DNA of 64,000 nucleotides from Planctomycetota bacterium (GCA_029550525.1 JAKPHF010000064.1:248001-312000); one strand, 5' to 3'; counted from the first letter of the stretch, positions 1 to 10,049 are shown. Notes: generated by a model not told the origin, from the letters alone. Made by a program: numbers and translations.

Positions 1-2
1 TG

Positions 3-197
3 TTCCGCCAGCAGATCAAGGAAGTCTGCGAGTACATGGACGCCAACCCGCAGTTCAAGTACCTGGAAGTGGATTACAACCAGCTGCTGGCTGACCCCAC
101 GCCGTGGGTCAAGAGCGTCTCGGAGTTCCTGGGCGGGCTGGACACCGCCAAGATGCTCGAAGTCGTCGATCCGTCGCTCTATCGCCAGCGGGTCTGA
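3..197 (+). CDS. C-terminal end of a sulfotransferase-like protein (partial)
   Basis: The reading frame is open from the window edge to a TGA, giving 64 residues. The tail has the layout seen at the C-terminus of many bacterial sulfotransferase-family proteins: an aromatic/Val strand (YLEVDYNQLLADP), a helix leading into EFLGG, and a closing VDPSLYRQR block. In this family that end packs against the PAPS-binding fold. The catalytic P-loop and the PAPS-binding motifs lie outside the window, so the assignment rests on the tail alone. There is no close downstream partner on the same strand. Confidence 0.55.
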   Translation, partial: FRQQIKEVCEYMDANPQFKYLEVDYNQLLADPTPWVKSVSEFLGGLDTAKMLEVVDPSLYRQRV

Positions 198-394
198 CGG
201 TGGCTCGCGACCAGAACTGAAGACGGACCGGCGGCGAACAGGTCCGATAGTTCCCCTGTCATAGCCCCTGGGACGCCGCCTTCATGTGCCACGGTGGTCG
301 GCTCTCCGGCTGATGACCGCCTCACCGCACGCGCATGTATCGTATGCTCCTGGCTGATCCGGCCTCGCCGCCGGTAGTTGAGCAGGAGCTACGC

Positions 395-640
395 ATGGCG
401 TCCGTCATTTCCGACCAGGATCTGCAGATGTTCCTCGGCTACTTCGAAGAGCCCGAGCCGGGCGTTCCCGTCGGCTGCACAGGCTGGTACCACTCCGCCG
501 GCAAATTCCCGCTGCAGAGCCCGTCCCAGGTCTTCACGTTCGGCCCCGGTGTCCGCAGCCTGGTGAAGGACGACGTTGTCGGTCCCTTCGCCTGCCGGGA
601 CGAGGCGCTGAGCGACCTCCAGGAGTGCCTGGGTCGCTGA
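395..640 (+). CDS. Small hypothetical protein (81 aa)
   Basis: An ATG at 395 is preceded by AGGAG at a normal distance, so this start was chosen over an in-frame ATG at 335 that has no ribosome binding site. The product begins MASVISDQDLQMFLGYFEEP and contains a GWYHSAGKFPLQSP segment. It has no signal peptide, no membrane segment and no motif I recognise. It is probably a real cytosolic gene because of the good ribosome binding site, but the function is unknown. The upstream 198-394 holds nothing else recognisable. Confidence 0.4.
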   Translation: MASVISDQDLQMFLGYFEEPEPGVPVGCTGWYHSAGKFPLQSPSQVFTFGPGVRSLVKDDVVGPFACRDEALSDLQECLGR

Positions 641-895
641 TGCAATGGGGTGATGTGCCCCATTTTGCGTCCGTGGCCGGGTTCAAGCTTCCTCCCTGTT
701 GCGATTGAGCCTCCAGGGTGTATATTGGCGTTAGCTCGCGCCTCATTTGTGCACATCGCGTGGGTTGCGTCAGCGGCATCCAATTCGTCGGGCTGGGCGG
801 CGCCCTCCGTGTCCGGCGGGAAAGTTGACAAGGCTGCGGTCGTGGACACGCGGCCAAGCGAGGCGGGCATCCTGGCGTAATGGGGAGGCAGGAAG

Positions 896-1090
896 ATGGC
901 TTCAGGCAAGGACGCAAGAATCAAATCTGTGAGGATCACAGGCCGACAACTGGCTCGCTTCACCGCCACCGAAATGATCGGGGGCGTTTTGTGCCAGATT
1001 ACGCTCGAGCGGGGTGAGGACGGCAACTATCACGAGGTGGACTGCCGGCCCGTCGGTGGCAGCCAAAAAGGCTCGTCGGGTACCCGCTGA
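896..1090 (+). CDS. Small hypothetical protein (64 aa)
   Basis: The ATG is preceded by GGAGG seven bases upstream. The product starts MASGKDARIKSVRITGRQL and ends in a Gly/Ser-rich tail. The middle looks like a small beta-rich fold (VRITG, GVLCQITLERGEDGNYHEVDC), and no family is recognised. The 641-895 stretch upstream has no convincing gene. Moderate confidence that it is translated, none about its role. Confidence 0.35.
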   Translation: MASGKDARIKSVRITGRQLARFTATEMIGGVLCQITLERGEDGNYHEVDCRPVGGSQKGSSGTR

Positions 1091-1187
1091 CAACCCGTGA
1101 CGGCTGCACGCCTGGGGGGCAAAATCCAAGATCATCAAGAGCGAAGCCCGACCCAATTCAATCGGTTGTTCGCGGCACCAAACAAAT

Positions 1188-1317
1188 TCACCGCAGAGAT
1201 CCGGAGGCACAGAGAGAACCGTCCGCAGAGAACACCGAGAGCAACGAAGAGAGCTGATAGACCAGATGACGAAGCTGATCGTTGGCGCGGCGATCGACTT
1301 CGGTAATCCTTCCTTGG
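1188..1317 (+). pseudogene. Decayed GxxExxY-element remnant
   Basis: About 1192-1260 is a degenerate run of CACAGAG/GCAGAGA units. It resembles the CACGGAG repeats that bound the GxxExxY element at 25302-25780. Directly after it, one frame reads ELIDQMTKLIVGAAIDFG, which resembles the N-terminus of GxxExxY proteins (usually ELTxxIIGAAIEVHxELG). Homology is lost just before the end of the chemoreceptor gene. I read this as an old, truncated copy of the same kind of element. The similarity is short and could be fortuitous. Confidence 0.35.
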
Positions 1318-1331
1318 TGAATGGCCCCCAT

Positions 1332-3257
1332 CTATCGATCCGTTCCGCCGATGAGCTTTCGCAGGTCCTCTACCGCTCGCTTGGTTTCGGTGGCCTGAGC
1401 TGACAATTCTTCGGCCGCACTGGCCGACTCCTGCGCCGTTGCCGCGTTGGATTGCGTCACCTGGTTCAACTCGCTGAGCGAGTTCTGAATGGCCTCCACG
1501 CCGCTGGCCTGTTCGCGACTGGCCGAAGCGATCTCGCCCACCAGGGCGACCACTTTCGCTACGCCGTCCTGCATGGTCTGGAGCGACGCATCCATTTCGG
1601 TCACCAGGCCGACTCCCTCGTCGGTGAGGGTAATAGAACCCTGGATCATCTCCGCCGTAGTTCGCGCCGCCTCCGCCGCCCGCATGGCCAAGGCCCGCAC
1701 CTCCTCGGCCACGACGGCGAAACCCTTGCCTGCCTCACCGGCCCGAGCCGCTTCGACCGCGGCGTTCAGCGCGAGGAGGTTCGTCTGGAAGGCGATTTCG
1801 TCAATGGTTTTGACGATTCTGGCCGTCTGATCGGCTGCGCCTTTGATTTGGTTGATGGACCCGTTCAACCGGCGCATGACTTGTGTGCCTTCGTTCACCA
1901 CACGCTGGGTTTCGCGCGAGAGATCATTGGCCTTGGAGGCATGCTCTGCGTTGCGATGCACCATGGAGGCCATCTCTTCTATGCCAATAGTGGTCTCCTG
2001 GATGCTCGCTGCGGCGCGTGAGGTTTGCTGGGCCAGCGACTGAGCCGCCCCCGAGACTTCCTTGGCGGCCAACCCTGTCTGTCCTGCGGCCGTGTCGAGC
2101 GAATCGGTGGTCTGAGCAACCGCGCGGATGACCCCGCGTGTCAGCCAGCCGGCCAGGACCGTGGACATGATCACGGCGAATACGCTCGCGCCGATGAACC
2201 AGACCGTGGCCCGGCTCAACTCAGCGGTCATGGCATCGGAGCTGGCGACGGCCTGTTTGCCGCTCTGTTCCAGTCCGCCTTTCAACCTGGCGATGCGATT
2301 CTCCAGCATCTCGCCCAGTCGGTCGATGGTGTTCCGCATGTCCGCGAAGGCTTGTTCCGCCGCCACCATCTGCTCGGCGCGGATTTCCTCATGCGGCTTG
2401 TTGGCGAGCACCTGTTCCACCACCCGGCGGCTGACCGGCTTCCAGTCGGCGTACTGCTGTTCAAACCGGGCGTACATGGCCTTCATCTCTCCGGTCAGGG
2501 CGTCCTTGGCTCGACCCATCCGCTCGATCACCTGCTCAATGTTCTCCGCGTTGGCCTTGTCGGCGGCGGCAACTTCCTCGCGCGAGGTGGCGGTCACGGC
2601 CTGACCCTGGGCCAGATACGCCTGGTAGGCGTCCCGGTCCGCGTTGAGCATCAACTCGCGAGCGGTCCGGAAGGCGACCGCCGCTTCCGGCGATGCCGCG
2701 GACTTTTCGGCGGCGTCCAGGAGGTCCTGCAACTGATCGATGGTGCTCCGCATGTCGTTGAACAGCTTGTCGCTGTCGGCATGCGCTTGACGCGCCTCCC
2801 GCACGCGCTGCGACAATTCCGACGAGAGCCGTGCTATCTCGAGGCTCCGCGCCCGCCAGGCTTCGAACTGCTGGTTGAACAGGTCGTGAGCCTGCTTCAT
2901 GTCGGCATCAAAGGCGACGGCTGCGGCGTCCAGCCGTTCCTTGACCTGCTGCACGTTGGCCTCGAGATCCTTGACGAGCAGCTCGAGCTTGGCGGCATCG
3001 ACGGTGCCGATGAGTCCCACCGACGCCTGCTCCGCCTGGTAGGCATCCCGATCGGCGTTCAGGAGGTTGGCGATCGAGTCGGCATACTCCTGCAGCTTGG
3101 GCATGTCGCGCGTGATGATGGGCAGCAGGACTTGCCGGGCATTGGTTCCGATGCGGTCGGAACTCCTGCCGAACATCCACACGCCGGTAACCCCCAGTGC
3201 CATGAGGCACAACAAGGGAATGCTGATCATGACCGCGATTCGGACGCGAATAGTCAT
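1332..3257 (-). CDS. Methyl-accepting chemotaxis protein with duplicated sensor module
   Basis: Membrane chemoreceptor of 641 aa. TM1 is at about residues 8-30 and TM2 at about 351-374. The C-terminal signalling hairpin carries the conserved tip [20 protein letters not shown] and the following [19 protein letters not shown]. The helical periplasmic region is a tandem duplication with a 138-residue period: NADRDAYQA occurs at 67-75 and 205-213, [16 protein letters not shown] at 127 and 265, and [22 protein letters not shown] at 166 and 304. No recognisable HAMP domain follows TM2; it runs straight into the signalling helix. No che genes are in the window, so this is an orphan receptor. The ligand is unknown. 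Confidence 0.93.
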   Translation of the reverse strand: MTIRVRIAVMISIPLLCLMALGVTGVWMFGRSSDRIGTNARQVLLPIITRDMPKLQEYADSIANLLNADRDAYQAEQASVGLIGTVDAAKLELLVKDLEANVQQVKERLDAAAVAFDADMKQAHDLFNQQFEAWRARSLEIARLSSELSQRVREARQAHADSDKLFNDMRSTIDQLQDLLDAAEKSAASPEAAVAFRTARELMLNADRDAYQAYLAQGQAVTATSREEVAAADKANAENIEQVIERMGRAKDALTGEMKAMYARFEQQYADWKPVSRRVVEQVLANKPHEEIRAEQMVAAEQAFADMRNTIDRLGEMLENRIARLKGGLEQSGKQAVASSDAMTAELSRATVWFIGASVFAVIMSTVLAGWLTRGVIRAVAQTTDSLDTAAGQTGLAAKEVSGAAQSLAQQTSRAAASIQETTIGIEEMASMVHRNAEHASKANDLSRETQRVVNEGTQVMRRLNGSINQIKGAADQTARIVKTIDEIAFQTNLLALNAAVEAARAGEAGKGFAVVAEEVRALAMRAAEAARTTAEMIQGSITLTDEGVGLVTEMDASLQTMQDGVAKVVALVGEIASASREQASGVEAIQNSLSELNQVTQSNAATAQESASAAEELSAQATETKRAVEDLRKLIGGTDR

Positions 3258-3715
3258 CGACGTCTCCTGGAGAGGGATGCCTGAGAAAGGCCGCCGGCGC
3301 GCAGGCCATCAGCCCCCCAATACGTCATCGGCCGGATGGAATGGGGCCTTTTGCACCGGCGGCCTGGGAGATGTCCCACATTCGTGACTTGTAGGATTCG
3401 CCAAGTTTTTGGGGAGAACGCCCCCTCCGAAAAACGAGAGGTGCCGGTTGGTCCGGGGCCGCGACAGCCTCAAGGCGCGGCCACTTGCTACCTGCACCTT
3501 CCCGCTATGTGGAACCCGGGCAGCGACTGGACAGCCCGAGAAGGGTGGATTAGAAGGAGGCCAGCCAGGCAAAGCCGGCTGGCCCGGGGCTGGGGGCTGG
3601 GGCCTGGAGAGGACGGGAGTCTCGGCCGCCTCAGGCGGTGTAGCAGCTCGAGGCTACCGCCGGATGCGGACTGGGGCGGCGATTTGAGCGGGCTGGCCGG
3701 CAGGGAGGCTGATTC
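3258..3715. other. Intergenic region between divergent MCP and rmuC
   Basis: About 460 bp separating two divergently transcribed genes, so it must hold both promoters; no consensus promoter stands out. It contains a short GGGGCTG heptamer array at about 3586-3607, the same unit (reverse complement CCCCAGC) as the array at 28961-28985. The open frames here look like chance products of GC-rich sequence. The rmuC ribosome binding site (GGGAGG) is at its right end. Confidence 0.4.
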
Positions 3716-5203
3716 ATGGCGGAAGCACTGACCATCGTCGCGATCGTGCTCATGGTCGTCGTGGCGGTTCTCCAGATCCTGTTGTTGCGGCGGCGGGTAG
3801 AGGTGGACTGGACGCCGGTCGAGCAGGGCCTCGCGGCGATCGAAAAAGCGCTGGAGCGGACGGAACGTGTGGTCCGCGACGAGATCGCCCGCAATCGCGA
3901 GGAGAACGCCGCAGGGGCCCGGCAATCGCGGGAGGAACTGTCCAACTCGCTGAAAGCCGTCGGCGACACGCTCAACCGGCAGCTGCTCGGACTGACGCAG
4001 GCCAACACGCTCAAGCTCGACCAGATGCGCGAGGCGGTCGAGCAACGGCTACAGCGAGTCCAGACCGACAGCGGTCAGCGGCTCGAACAGATGCGAATGC
4101 AGATGGCGGCGGATGCCAAGCAGACGCGAGAGGAAACCGCGGCCGCCCTCAAGGTCTTCAACGAGTCGCTCGGCGGGCAGATGGGCAAGCTCACCGAATC
4201 CAACGAAAAGAGACTGGAAGCCCTGCGCACGAGCGTGGAGGACAAGCTCAAGGCGATTCAACAGGACAACACGGCCAAGCTCGAGCAGATGCGGCAGACG
4301 GTGGACGAAAAGCTCCAGGGCACGCTGGAAAAGCGGCTGGGCGAGTCGTTCAAGCTGGTGAGCGAGCGGCTGGAGCAGGTGTACAAGGGCCTGGGCGAGA
4401 TGCAAACCCTGGCCAGCGGCGTGGGCGACCTCAAGCGCGTGCTGACCAACGTGAAGACGCGCGGCACCTGGGGTGAGGTGCAACTGGCGGCGCTGCTGGA
4501 GGAGGTGCTCACACCGGATCAGTACGCCACCAACGTGGCCACGCGCGAAGGTTCGAGCGAGCGGGTGGAGTTTGCGATCAAACTGCCCGGCCGCGGCGAG
4601 AACCGCGACGAGGTTGTTTGGCTTCCGATCGACGCGAAGTTTCCCGTAGAAGACTATCAGCGGCTGGTCGAAGCCCAGGAGGCGGCCGACGCCGAGGCCG
4701 CGGAAGCAGCCGGCCGAGCTCTCGAAGCACGGGTCAAAGCGTGTGCGGCCGACATCTCCAACAAGTACCTCAACCCGCCGCACACCACGGATTTCGGCGT
4801 GTTGTTCCTGCCCACGGAGGGCCTGTTCGCCGAGGTGATACGACGACCTGGCCTGGCCGAGGCCATCCAGCGCGAGTGCCGAGTGATGATCGCCGGCCCG
4901 ACTACGCTTTGGTCCATCCTCAACAGTCTGCAAATGGGCTTCCGCACGCTGGCCATCCAAAAACGGTCGAGCGAGGTGTGGACGCTCCTGGCCGCGGTCA
5001 AGACGGAGTTTGGCAAGTACGGCGACGTGCTGGCCCGCGTGCAGAAGAAATTGCAGGAGGCGTCGAACACGATCGATACGGCCGCGGTGCGGACCCGGGC
5101 CATCGAACGCAAGCTGCGCGGCGTGCAAGAACTGCCCGCCGCCGAGGCCCAGAACCTGCTCCTGCTGGGGCCGGCCACCGATGGCGAGATCATCGACGCC
5201 TGA
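3716..5203 (+). CDS. rmuC: DNA recombination protein RmuC homologue
   Basis: 495 aa. One N-terminal transmembrane helix (about residues 4-24, followed by LLLRRR) is followed by a long coiled coil (about 30-240) with repeated KLEQMRQ/KLDQMRE heptads. The RmuC nuclease-like domain then carries TRGTWGEVQL, LPIDAKFPVEDYQ and FLPTEGLFAEV, all hallmarks of the family. RmuC is thought to limit inversions at short inverted repeats and to act as a restriction-like nuclease of the PD-(D/E)XK type. A ribosome binding site (GGGAGG) lies seven bases before the ATG. Given the many inverted repeats in this genome its presence is fitting, but that link is speculation. Confidence 0.93.
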   Translation: MAEALTIVAIVLMVVVAVLQILLLRRRVEVDWTPVEQGLAAIEKALERTERVVRDEIARNREENAAGARQSREELSNSLKAVGDTLNRQLLGLTQANTLKLDQMREAVEQRLQRVQTDSGQRLEQMRMQMAADAKQTREETAAALKVFNESLGGQMGKLTESNEKRLEALRTSVEDKLKAIQQDNTAKLEQMRQTVDEKLQGTLEKRLGESFKLVSERLEQVYKGLGEMQTLASGVGDLKRVLTNVKTRGTWGEVQLAALLEEVLTPDQYATNVATREGSSERVEFAIKLPGRGENRDEVVWLPIDAKFPVEDYQRLVEAQEAADAEAAEAAGRALEARVKACAADISNKYLNPPHTTDFGVLFLPTEGLFAEVIRRPGLAEAIQRECRVMIAGPTTLWSILNSLQMGFRTLAIQKRSSEVWTLLAAVKTEFGKYGDVLARVQKKLQEASNTIDTAAVRTRAIERKLRGVQELPAAEAQNLLLLGPATDGEIIDA

Positions 5204-5357
5204 CCCCTGCACCACGCATTGCACTGATGTCATGGATCGAGAGTCGATCCCTCGTTGATTTGACTAACCACCAAGGGCACAGAGGAGCACACAGGTCAAA
5301 GGTCGGGTCTGCTCGTTCTTGTACTTCCGTTCATCCGCTGCTGTTCGCTTCCTGCGT

Positions 5358-7508
5358 TCATTGGATCGGCGGTTGTGTTTCGAAGTGGTCGAGGGCGATA
5401 TCCGCGGGAGCATCCGTGGGGTCCAGACGGAGTTGGCGGATCGTGCCTGTCCAGGCGGCGTGTGCGGCGAGCGGAATCGTGTAGGTGTGCATGTTGCCGT
5501 CGGGGATGAGGTCGAACGAGACACAGCGTGCCGCGTCGAAGCTTCGCCGGTCGTCCGTTGACCAGTACAACTCGCCGCGCTTCCCGGCCGTCACGCTCAT
5601 GGTCACGCGCACGGCGGTCACCGCATCGACCTGCAGATCGAGCACAGGCGGGCTGAGCAGGACGGGATCGCCGCCGACGGACCGGCAGCGCATGACGCCG
5701 CCCTCGAAGCGCACGTTCATCACATGGTTCGCAGGACGTAGCCACAATCCATGGCGGTCATCGAACGTCATCGAGAAGCCTCGCGTGATGTTCAGCGTCG
5801 CGAGATAGCGGCGGTAATACACATCGTTGATCTGATCGGCCGTGAGACTGGTCTCAAACGCCCGGATTTGATCCGTGGTGGGCACGAGGTGCGCACACGG
5901 TGGCGCGTCGGGGGCGAGTACGTCGCGGATGACGTCCAGATAGCCGAACCCGTACTGCGTGCCGGGCTCGGCAGCGCCGCCCTCGCCCCATTCGTTCCAC
6001 GCTTCGACGAGAGCGAGGTTGAGCGTCTCATCCACGTAACGCGGCAACATTTCGATCATGGGCCGAACGGCCTGAGGCGTGTTGCCGACGGTGCGAATCG
6101 CCTGCCGGTTGGATCGCGGCGTGTCGTCCCAGCCGAGCCAGCCTGTGGGAATGAAGCCGAGCGACTGTGCTTTGGTCCGCCGTCGAGCCTCGGCCATGGC
6201 CTGCTCGTAACGCGGCACGATCCGCTCATAGGGCATGGACCTGGTGACGGGGTCCCACGGTACATCGCAAAAGCCGTATGCGTACGAGGTCACCGCGTCG
6301 AAACCGCCCAGGGCGTACCGCAGGACGTGCGGATTGTTGTGAACGGCCACGAAATACACACCGGCATGACCATACGTGCGGGCGATTTCCCGCATTCGGT
6401 CGAGTGCCTCGCGGCAGCCGTCCCAGCCGTCGTGCGCGTTGGCGATGCGCCAGGCCTGGTGAATGAGCACGACCGGCCGACCGTCCACCTTCAGGTAGCT
6501 CGGGTGGCCGGCGTAGCGCTCGCAGAGGGTGCGAATGAAGCTCTCGAGCGAGCGGTGCGAGAAGTCCAGCGGCTTGTACTCGGTGCATTGGCCTTCGTTG
6601 CACCAGTCGAGGCAGAACTTCATTAGATGGACGTGCTTGCTCGCGAGGAACCCTTTTTCGAGTGCGTCGTTGAGATAGCAGAAGCCCTGGTTGTAGTACC
6701 AATCGAAAACGAAGAACGAGATGCCGTGCTCAACCGCCCAGCGGATGTGCCAGTCAGCCACGTCCGGCCGGGCTTCGTCGTAGTAGCCCAGCAGCGGCTC
6801 GAAATAGTCCACCCTGCGCACGCCCCAGCCGCTGCGATCCCAGTCGAGCATAACCGGGAAGTAGTAGCAGCCCAATGTGAGGCGAGTCTTGACGGGTTGC
6901 GGCGCAGGCGGATTCGCTATCGCGGATTTCGAATGCGAGATGTCGTCGCGGCTGGAACTCGGAGATGCGGGACCCGAGCTCAGGGAATCGAGATCCGGAA
7001 TGTCGGAATCCGCAAGCCTGGTCACGATGATGCGTGACATCTTACATGCGTTGCCGGGTTCGATGCCGGCGTGGACGGCCACGAAGCGGGCTTCGGCGGG
7101 CGCCCGGACGTCGGCCGTGTAAGGCTCGGGCTCAACGCCCACGAGCTGACCCGTCCACGAGTGGTCGTAACGGATGTGTCGGCGGTCGGCGTCGAACCAT
7201 TCGATGGCCAACTTGTATCGCCCGTCGCCGGCGAGACGGGTGACGGCGGCCGAAAGACGATAGACCTGCCCCGGCTCGATCTCGAACGGCGGTGAGACGC
7301 CGCCGACCTCGCCGGGATACTCGCGCGAATCGAGAAGAACCTCGGGCTCGGCGCCCGGGGTTGGAACGATTTTCGCGTGAGCTGCCGGCGCCCACGAAAT
7401 GGCTGGGCAGAGATCGCGCCCGACGGACGGATCGGCGTTGCCACGGCTGTGGGAAGCGAGGACGGTCAACGTTGCGAAGCCGCAAACGGCAATGATACAT
7501 CGATTCAT
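5358..7508 (-). CDS. Secreted GH99/WbsX-like domain protein
   Basis: 716 aa with an N-terminal signal peptide (MNRCIIAVCGFATLTVLASH). The N-terminal ~170 residues look like a beta-sandwich (FEIEPGQVYRLSAAV, YKLAIEWFDADRRHIRYDHSW). A WbsX/GH99-like (beta/alpha)8 domain follows at about 205-530, opening with LGCYYFPVMLDWDR. It has the typical FVFDWYYNQG and the family signature LALVEAWNEWGEGG near its end. A C-terminal domain of about 130 residues (SPPVLDLQVDAVTAVRVTM) resembles a carbohydrate-binding sandwich. It likely acts on extracellular alpha-mannan-like or other glycans. It starts 10 bp after the lon stop codon on the same strand, so it may be co-transcribed with hsp20-lon. Confidence 0.8.
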   Translation of the reverse strand: MNRCIIAVCGFATLTVLASHSRGNADPSVGRDLCPAISWAPAAHAKIVPTPGAEPEVLLDSREYPGEVGGVSPPFEIEPGQVYRLSAAVTRLAGDGRYKLAIEWFDADRRHIRYDHSWTGQLVGVEPEPYTADVRAPAEARFVAVHAGIEPGNACKMSRIIVTRLADSDIPDLDSLSSGPASPSSSRDDISHSKSAIANPPAPQPVKTRLTLGCYYFPVMLDWDRSGWGVRRVDYFEPLLGYYDEARPDVADWHIRWAVEHGISFFVFDWYYNQGFCYLNDALEKGFLASKHVHLMKFCLDWCNEGQCTEYKPLDFSHRSLESFIRTLCERYAGHPSYLKVDGRPVVLIHQAWRIANAHDGWDGCREALDRMREIARTYGHAGVYFVAVHNNPHVLRYALGGFDAVTSYAYGFCDVPWDPVTRSMPYERIVPRYEQAMAEARRRTKAQSLGFIPTGWLGWDDTPRSNRQAIRTVGNTPQAVRPMIEMLPRYVDETLNLALVEAWNEWGEGGAAEPGTQYGFGYLDVIRDVLAPDAPPCAHLVPTTDQIRAFETSLTADQINDVYYRRYLATLNITRGFSMTFDDRHGLWLRPANHVMNVRFEGGVMRCRSVGGDPVLLSPPVLDLQVDAVTAVRVTMSVTAGKRGELYWSTDDRRSFDAARCVSFDLIPDGNMHTYTIPLAAHAAWTGTIRQLRLDPTDAPADIALDHFETQPPIQ

Positions 7509-7518
7509 GCGGCAAAGC

Positions 7519-10008
7519 TTACGGCTTTTCGAGCGCGATCTCCAGGACGCCCTCGATGCGATCCACGTACGCGATCTGCAATTGCTGCAGAACTTCGGCG
7601 GGAATGTCCTCCTGGTCCTTGCGGTTCTCTTCAGGCAGGATCACTTGTGTGATGCCCGCACGGTGGGCGGCGAGGACTTTCTCCTTGACGCCGCCGATGG
7701 GCATGACGCGGCCGGTGAGTGAGATCTCGCCAGTCATAGCCACATCGGCGCGGCAGGGTCGATCGGTGAACAGCGACACGATGGCGGTGACCATGGCCGC
7801 ACCGGCCGACGGGCCATCCTTGGGAATCGCACCCGCGGGAACGTGGATGTGCAGGTCGGAGTTCTTGATCGTCTCGGGATCGATGCCGAATTCGCCGGCC
7901 CGGCTACGGGCGATGCTGAAGGCGGCCTGGGCCGACTCTTTCATGACGTCGCCGAGCTGGCCGGTGAGCGTGAGCCGGCCGGAGCCGGGCATGCGGGCGG
8001 CCTCGATAAAGAGGATTTCGCCGCCGGTGGGGGTGAAGGCCATGCCGGTGGCCACGCCGGGAGCCGACGTGCGCCGCGCGGTTTCGTGCGTGAACCGTTC
8101 GACGCCGAGATACTCGCGAAGCTGCTCGGGGCCGACGGTGATCGGTTCGGGCGAGCCGTCCGATCCTGCGACTTTGGCGGCGATTCCGCGGAGCACGGCG
8201 CCGATCTGCCGCTCGAGTTCGCGGACGCCCGCTTCGCGCGTGTAGGCGTTCACGATCTGGACGATGGCGTCATCCGTGACGTCCACCTGATGGCCGGTCA
8301 GGCCGTTCTCGGCCAGTTGTCGCGGCACGAGATAGCGTCGGGCGATGAACCGCTTCTCCTGCGTGGTGTAGCCGGATAGCGTGATCAACTCCATGCGATC
8401 GCGGAGCGGCGCGGGAATGGCGTCGAGATAGTTGGCCGTGCCGATGAACATGACGTTCGACAAGTCGAAGGGCACATCCAGGTAGTTGTCCACGAACGTG
8501 CTGTTCTGGGCCGGGTCGAGCACTTCGAGCAGCGCGCTGGCAGGGTCGCCGCGGAAGTCCTGGCCGATCTTGTCCACCTCGTCGAGCATGAACAGCGGGT
8601 TGCGCGAGCCGGCCCGTCGGATCTCCTGAATGATGCGGCCGGGCATGGCGCCGATGTACGTGCGGCGGTGGCCGCGCAGCTGGGCCTCGTCGTGAATGCC
8701 GCCCAGCGACAGGCGGATGAACTTTCGCCCTAGCGCGCGGGCGATCGACTGACCCAGCGACGTCTTGCCCACGCCGGGTGGGCCGAGGAAGCACAGGATG
8801 GGCCCCTTGCCCGACGGGTTGAGCTTGCGGACGGCCAGGAACTCGAGGATCCGGCGCTTGATCTTGTCGAGGTCGTAGTGATCCTCGTCGAGAATGGCGC
8901 GGGCGCGGTCCAGATCGAGCTGATCTTCGGTCTGGACGGCCCAGGGCAACTCGCTGAGCCAGGTCAGATAGTCCACCGAGACCGAGTACTCGGGCGACGC
9001 CTGCGGAATCCGCGACATGCGAGCCAGTTCGCGATCGGCTTCCTTGCGGGCCTCGTCGGGCAGGTTGGCCTTCTCCAGACGCTCGCGGAGCTCGTCGATT
9101 TCGGCCTGGCGGGCATCGGTCTCGCCCAGTTCCTTCTGGATGGCCTTGAGCTGTTGCTGCAGGAAGTACTCGCGCTGTTGCTTGTCCATCTGCTCCCGGA
9201 TCTGGCCCTGGATCTTGTTGGACAGCTCGAGTACTTCCAAATGCTGGGCGAGCAGCTTGTTGACTTTGCGGAGACGTTGATTGAGATCGAGCGTCTCCAG
9301 GATTTCCTGCCGCTCGGCGGTGCTCACGGGCAGATTGGCGGCGAGGAAGTCGGCCACGCCGCCGGCGGTGTCAATGTTGTTGAGGACGACCTGAGCCTCG
9401 TCGGGAATGTTGGGCGAAAGCTCGATGACCCGGCTGGCTGCGTTGCGGGCATTGGTGACCAGCGCTTCGATTTCCGGCGTGCGCTCGGTGCTGTCGTCAT
9501 GGACTTCGATGCGGGCGGTCAGGAACGGGTCGCGGGCGATCACTTCGACGATGCCCATTCGAGCCAGTCCCTGGACGATGATGTTCATGCTCCCGTCAGG
9601 CATGCGAATGAGACGCAGAAGCATGCAGACGGTGCCCATGCGGTAGAGGTCGTCCGGGCCGGGATCCTGCGTCTCGGGCGACCGTTGGGTGATGACGCCC
9701 AGGAGCTTGTCGCCGCCGACGGCATGTTCGATGACGCGTTTGGATTTCTCCCGCTCGATCTGCAGAGGGACGATGGTGCCGGGGAAGGCGACCAGCTCGC
9801 GCATGGGCAGCAAGGGCAGCTCGGCGGGAATCTCAGGTCGGCCGTCCGGCGTGGAGCTGTGGCGGCCCGACGGTTGCGACGACGCGGGCGGTTCCTGGAC
9901 GGCCTGCTCCTGCGTGGCCTCCCCGGTCGGTTCGGGCGTCGGCGGGTTTTCCGTTTCCTGGACGAGATCCGGCGTGGTGTTGTCGGGCTTATCGGGTGTC
10001 ACGGACAT
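7519..10008 (-). CDS. lon: ATP-dependent protease Lon
   Basis: 829 aa, full length. The Lon N-domain starts at about residue 63 (ELPLLPMRELVAFPGTIVPL). It is followed by a coiled coil (YFLQQQLKAIQKELGE), an AAA+ module with Walker A GPPGVGKTS at 409-417, and the protease domain. The predicted Ser-Lys dyad is Ser734 (PKDGPSAGAAM) and Lys777 (GGVKEKVLAAH). The first ~55 residues are an extra Pro/Gln/Ser/Thr-rich tail with no counterpart in enteric Lon. Lon degrades misfolded and regulatory proteins in the cytosol. It lies 41 bp downstream of hsp20 on the same strand, which fits a heat-shock transcription unit. Confidence 0.97.
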   Translation of the reverse strand: MSVTPDKPDNTTPDLVQETENPPTPEPTGEATQEQAVQEPPASSQPSGRHSSTPDGRPEIPAELPLLPMRELVAFPGTIVPLQIEREKSKRVIEHAVGGDKLLGVITQRSPETQDPGPDDLYRMGTVCMLLRLIRMPDGSMNIIVQGLARMGIVEVIARDPFLTARIEVHDDSTERTPEIEALVTNARNAASRVIELSPNIPDEAQVVLNNIDTAGGVADFLAANLPVSTAERQEILETLDLNQRLRKVNKLLAQHLEVLELSNKIQGQIREQMDKQQREYFLQQQLKAIQKELGETDARQAEIDELRERLEKANLPDEARKEADRELARMSRIPQASPEYSVSVDYLTWLSELPWAVQTEDQLDLDRARAILDEDHYDLDKIKRRILEFLAVRKLNPSGKGPILCFLGPPGVGKTSLGQSIARALGRKFIRLSLGGIHDEAQLRGHRRTYIGAMPGRIIQEIRRAGSRNPLFMLDEVDKIGQDFRGDPASALLEVLDPAQNSTFVDNYLDVPFDLSNVMFIGTANYLDAIPAPLRDRMELITLSGYTTQEKRFIARRYLVPRQLAENGLTGHQVDVTDDAIVQIVNAYTREAGVRELERQIGAVLRGIAAKVAGSDGSPEPITVGPEQLREYLGVERFTHETARRTSAPGVATGMAFTPTGGEILFIEAARMPGSGRLTLTGQLGDVMKESAQAAFSIARSRAGEFGIDPETIKNSDLHIHVPAGAIPKDGPSAGAAMVTAIVSLFTDRPCRADVAMTGEISLTGRVMPIGGVKEKVLAAHRAGITQVILPEENRKDQEDIPAEVLQQLQIAYVDRIEGVLEIALEKP

Positions 10009-10049
10009 TGCGGCTCACCTTTGCGGGCTACCTCTCATCCGGCCGGCTT

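Noticed and set aside
650-880. 76-aa + frame
   Set aside because: No ribosome binding site, low complexity, and no similarity to known small proteins.
2025-3284. 419-aa open frame on the + strand opposite the chemoreceptor
   Set aside because: It is the antisense shadow of the chemoreceptor; the product has no domain and is rich in His/Gly/Leu/Arg as expected from reverse reading of high-GC coding sequence.
4049-5233. 394-aa reverse frame opposite rmuC
   Set aside because: Shadow of rmuC, with no recognisable motif and no ribosome binding site.
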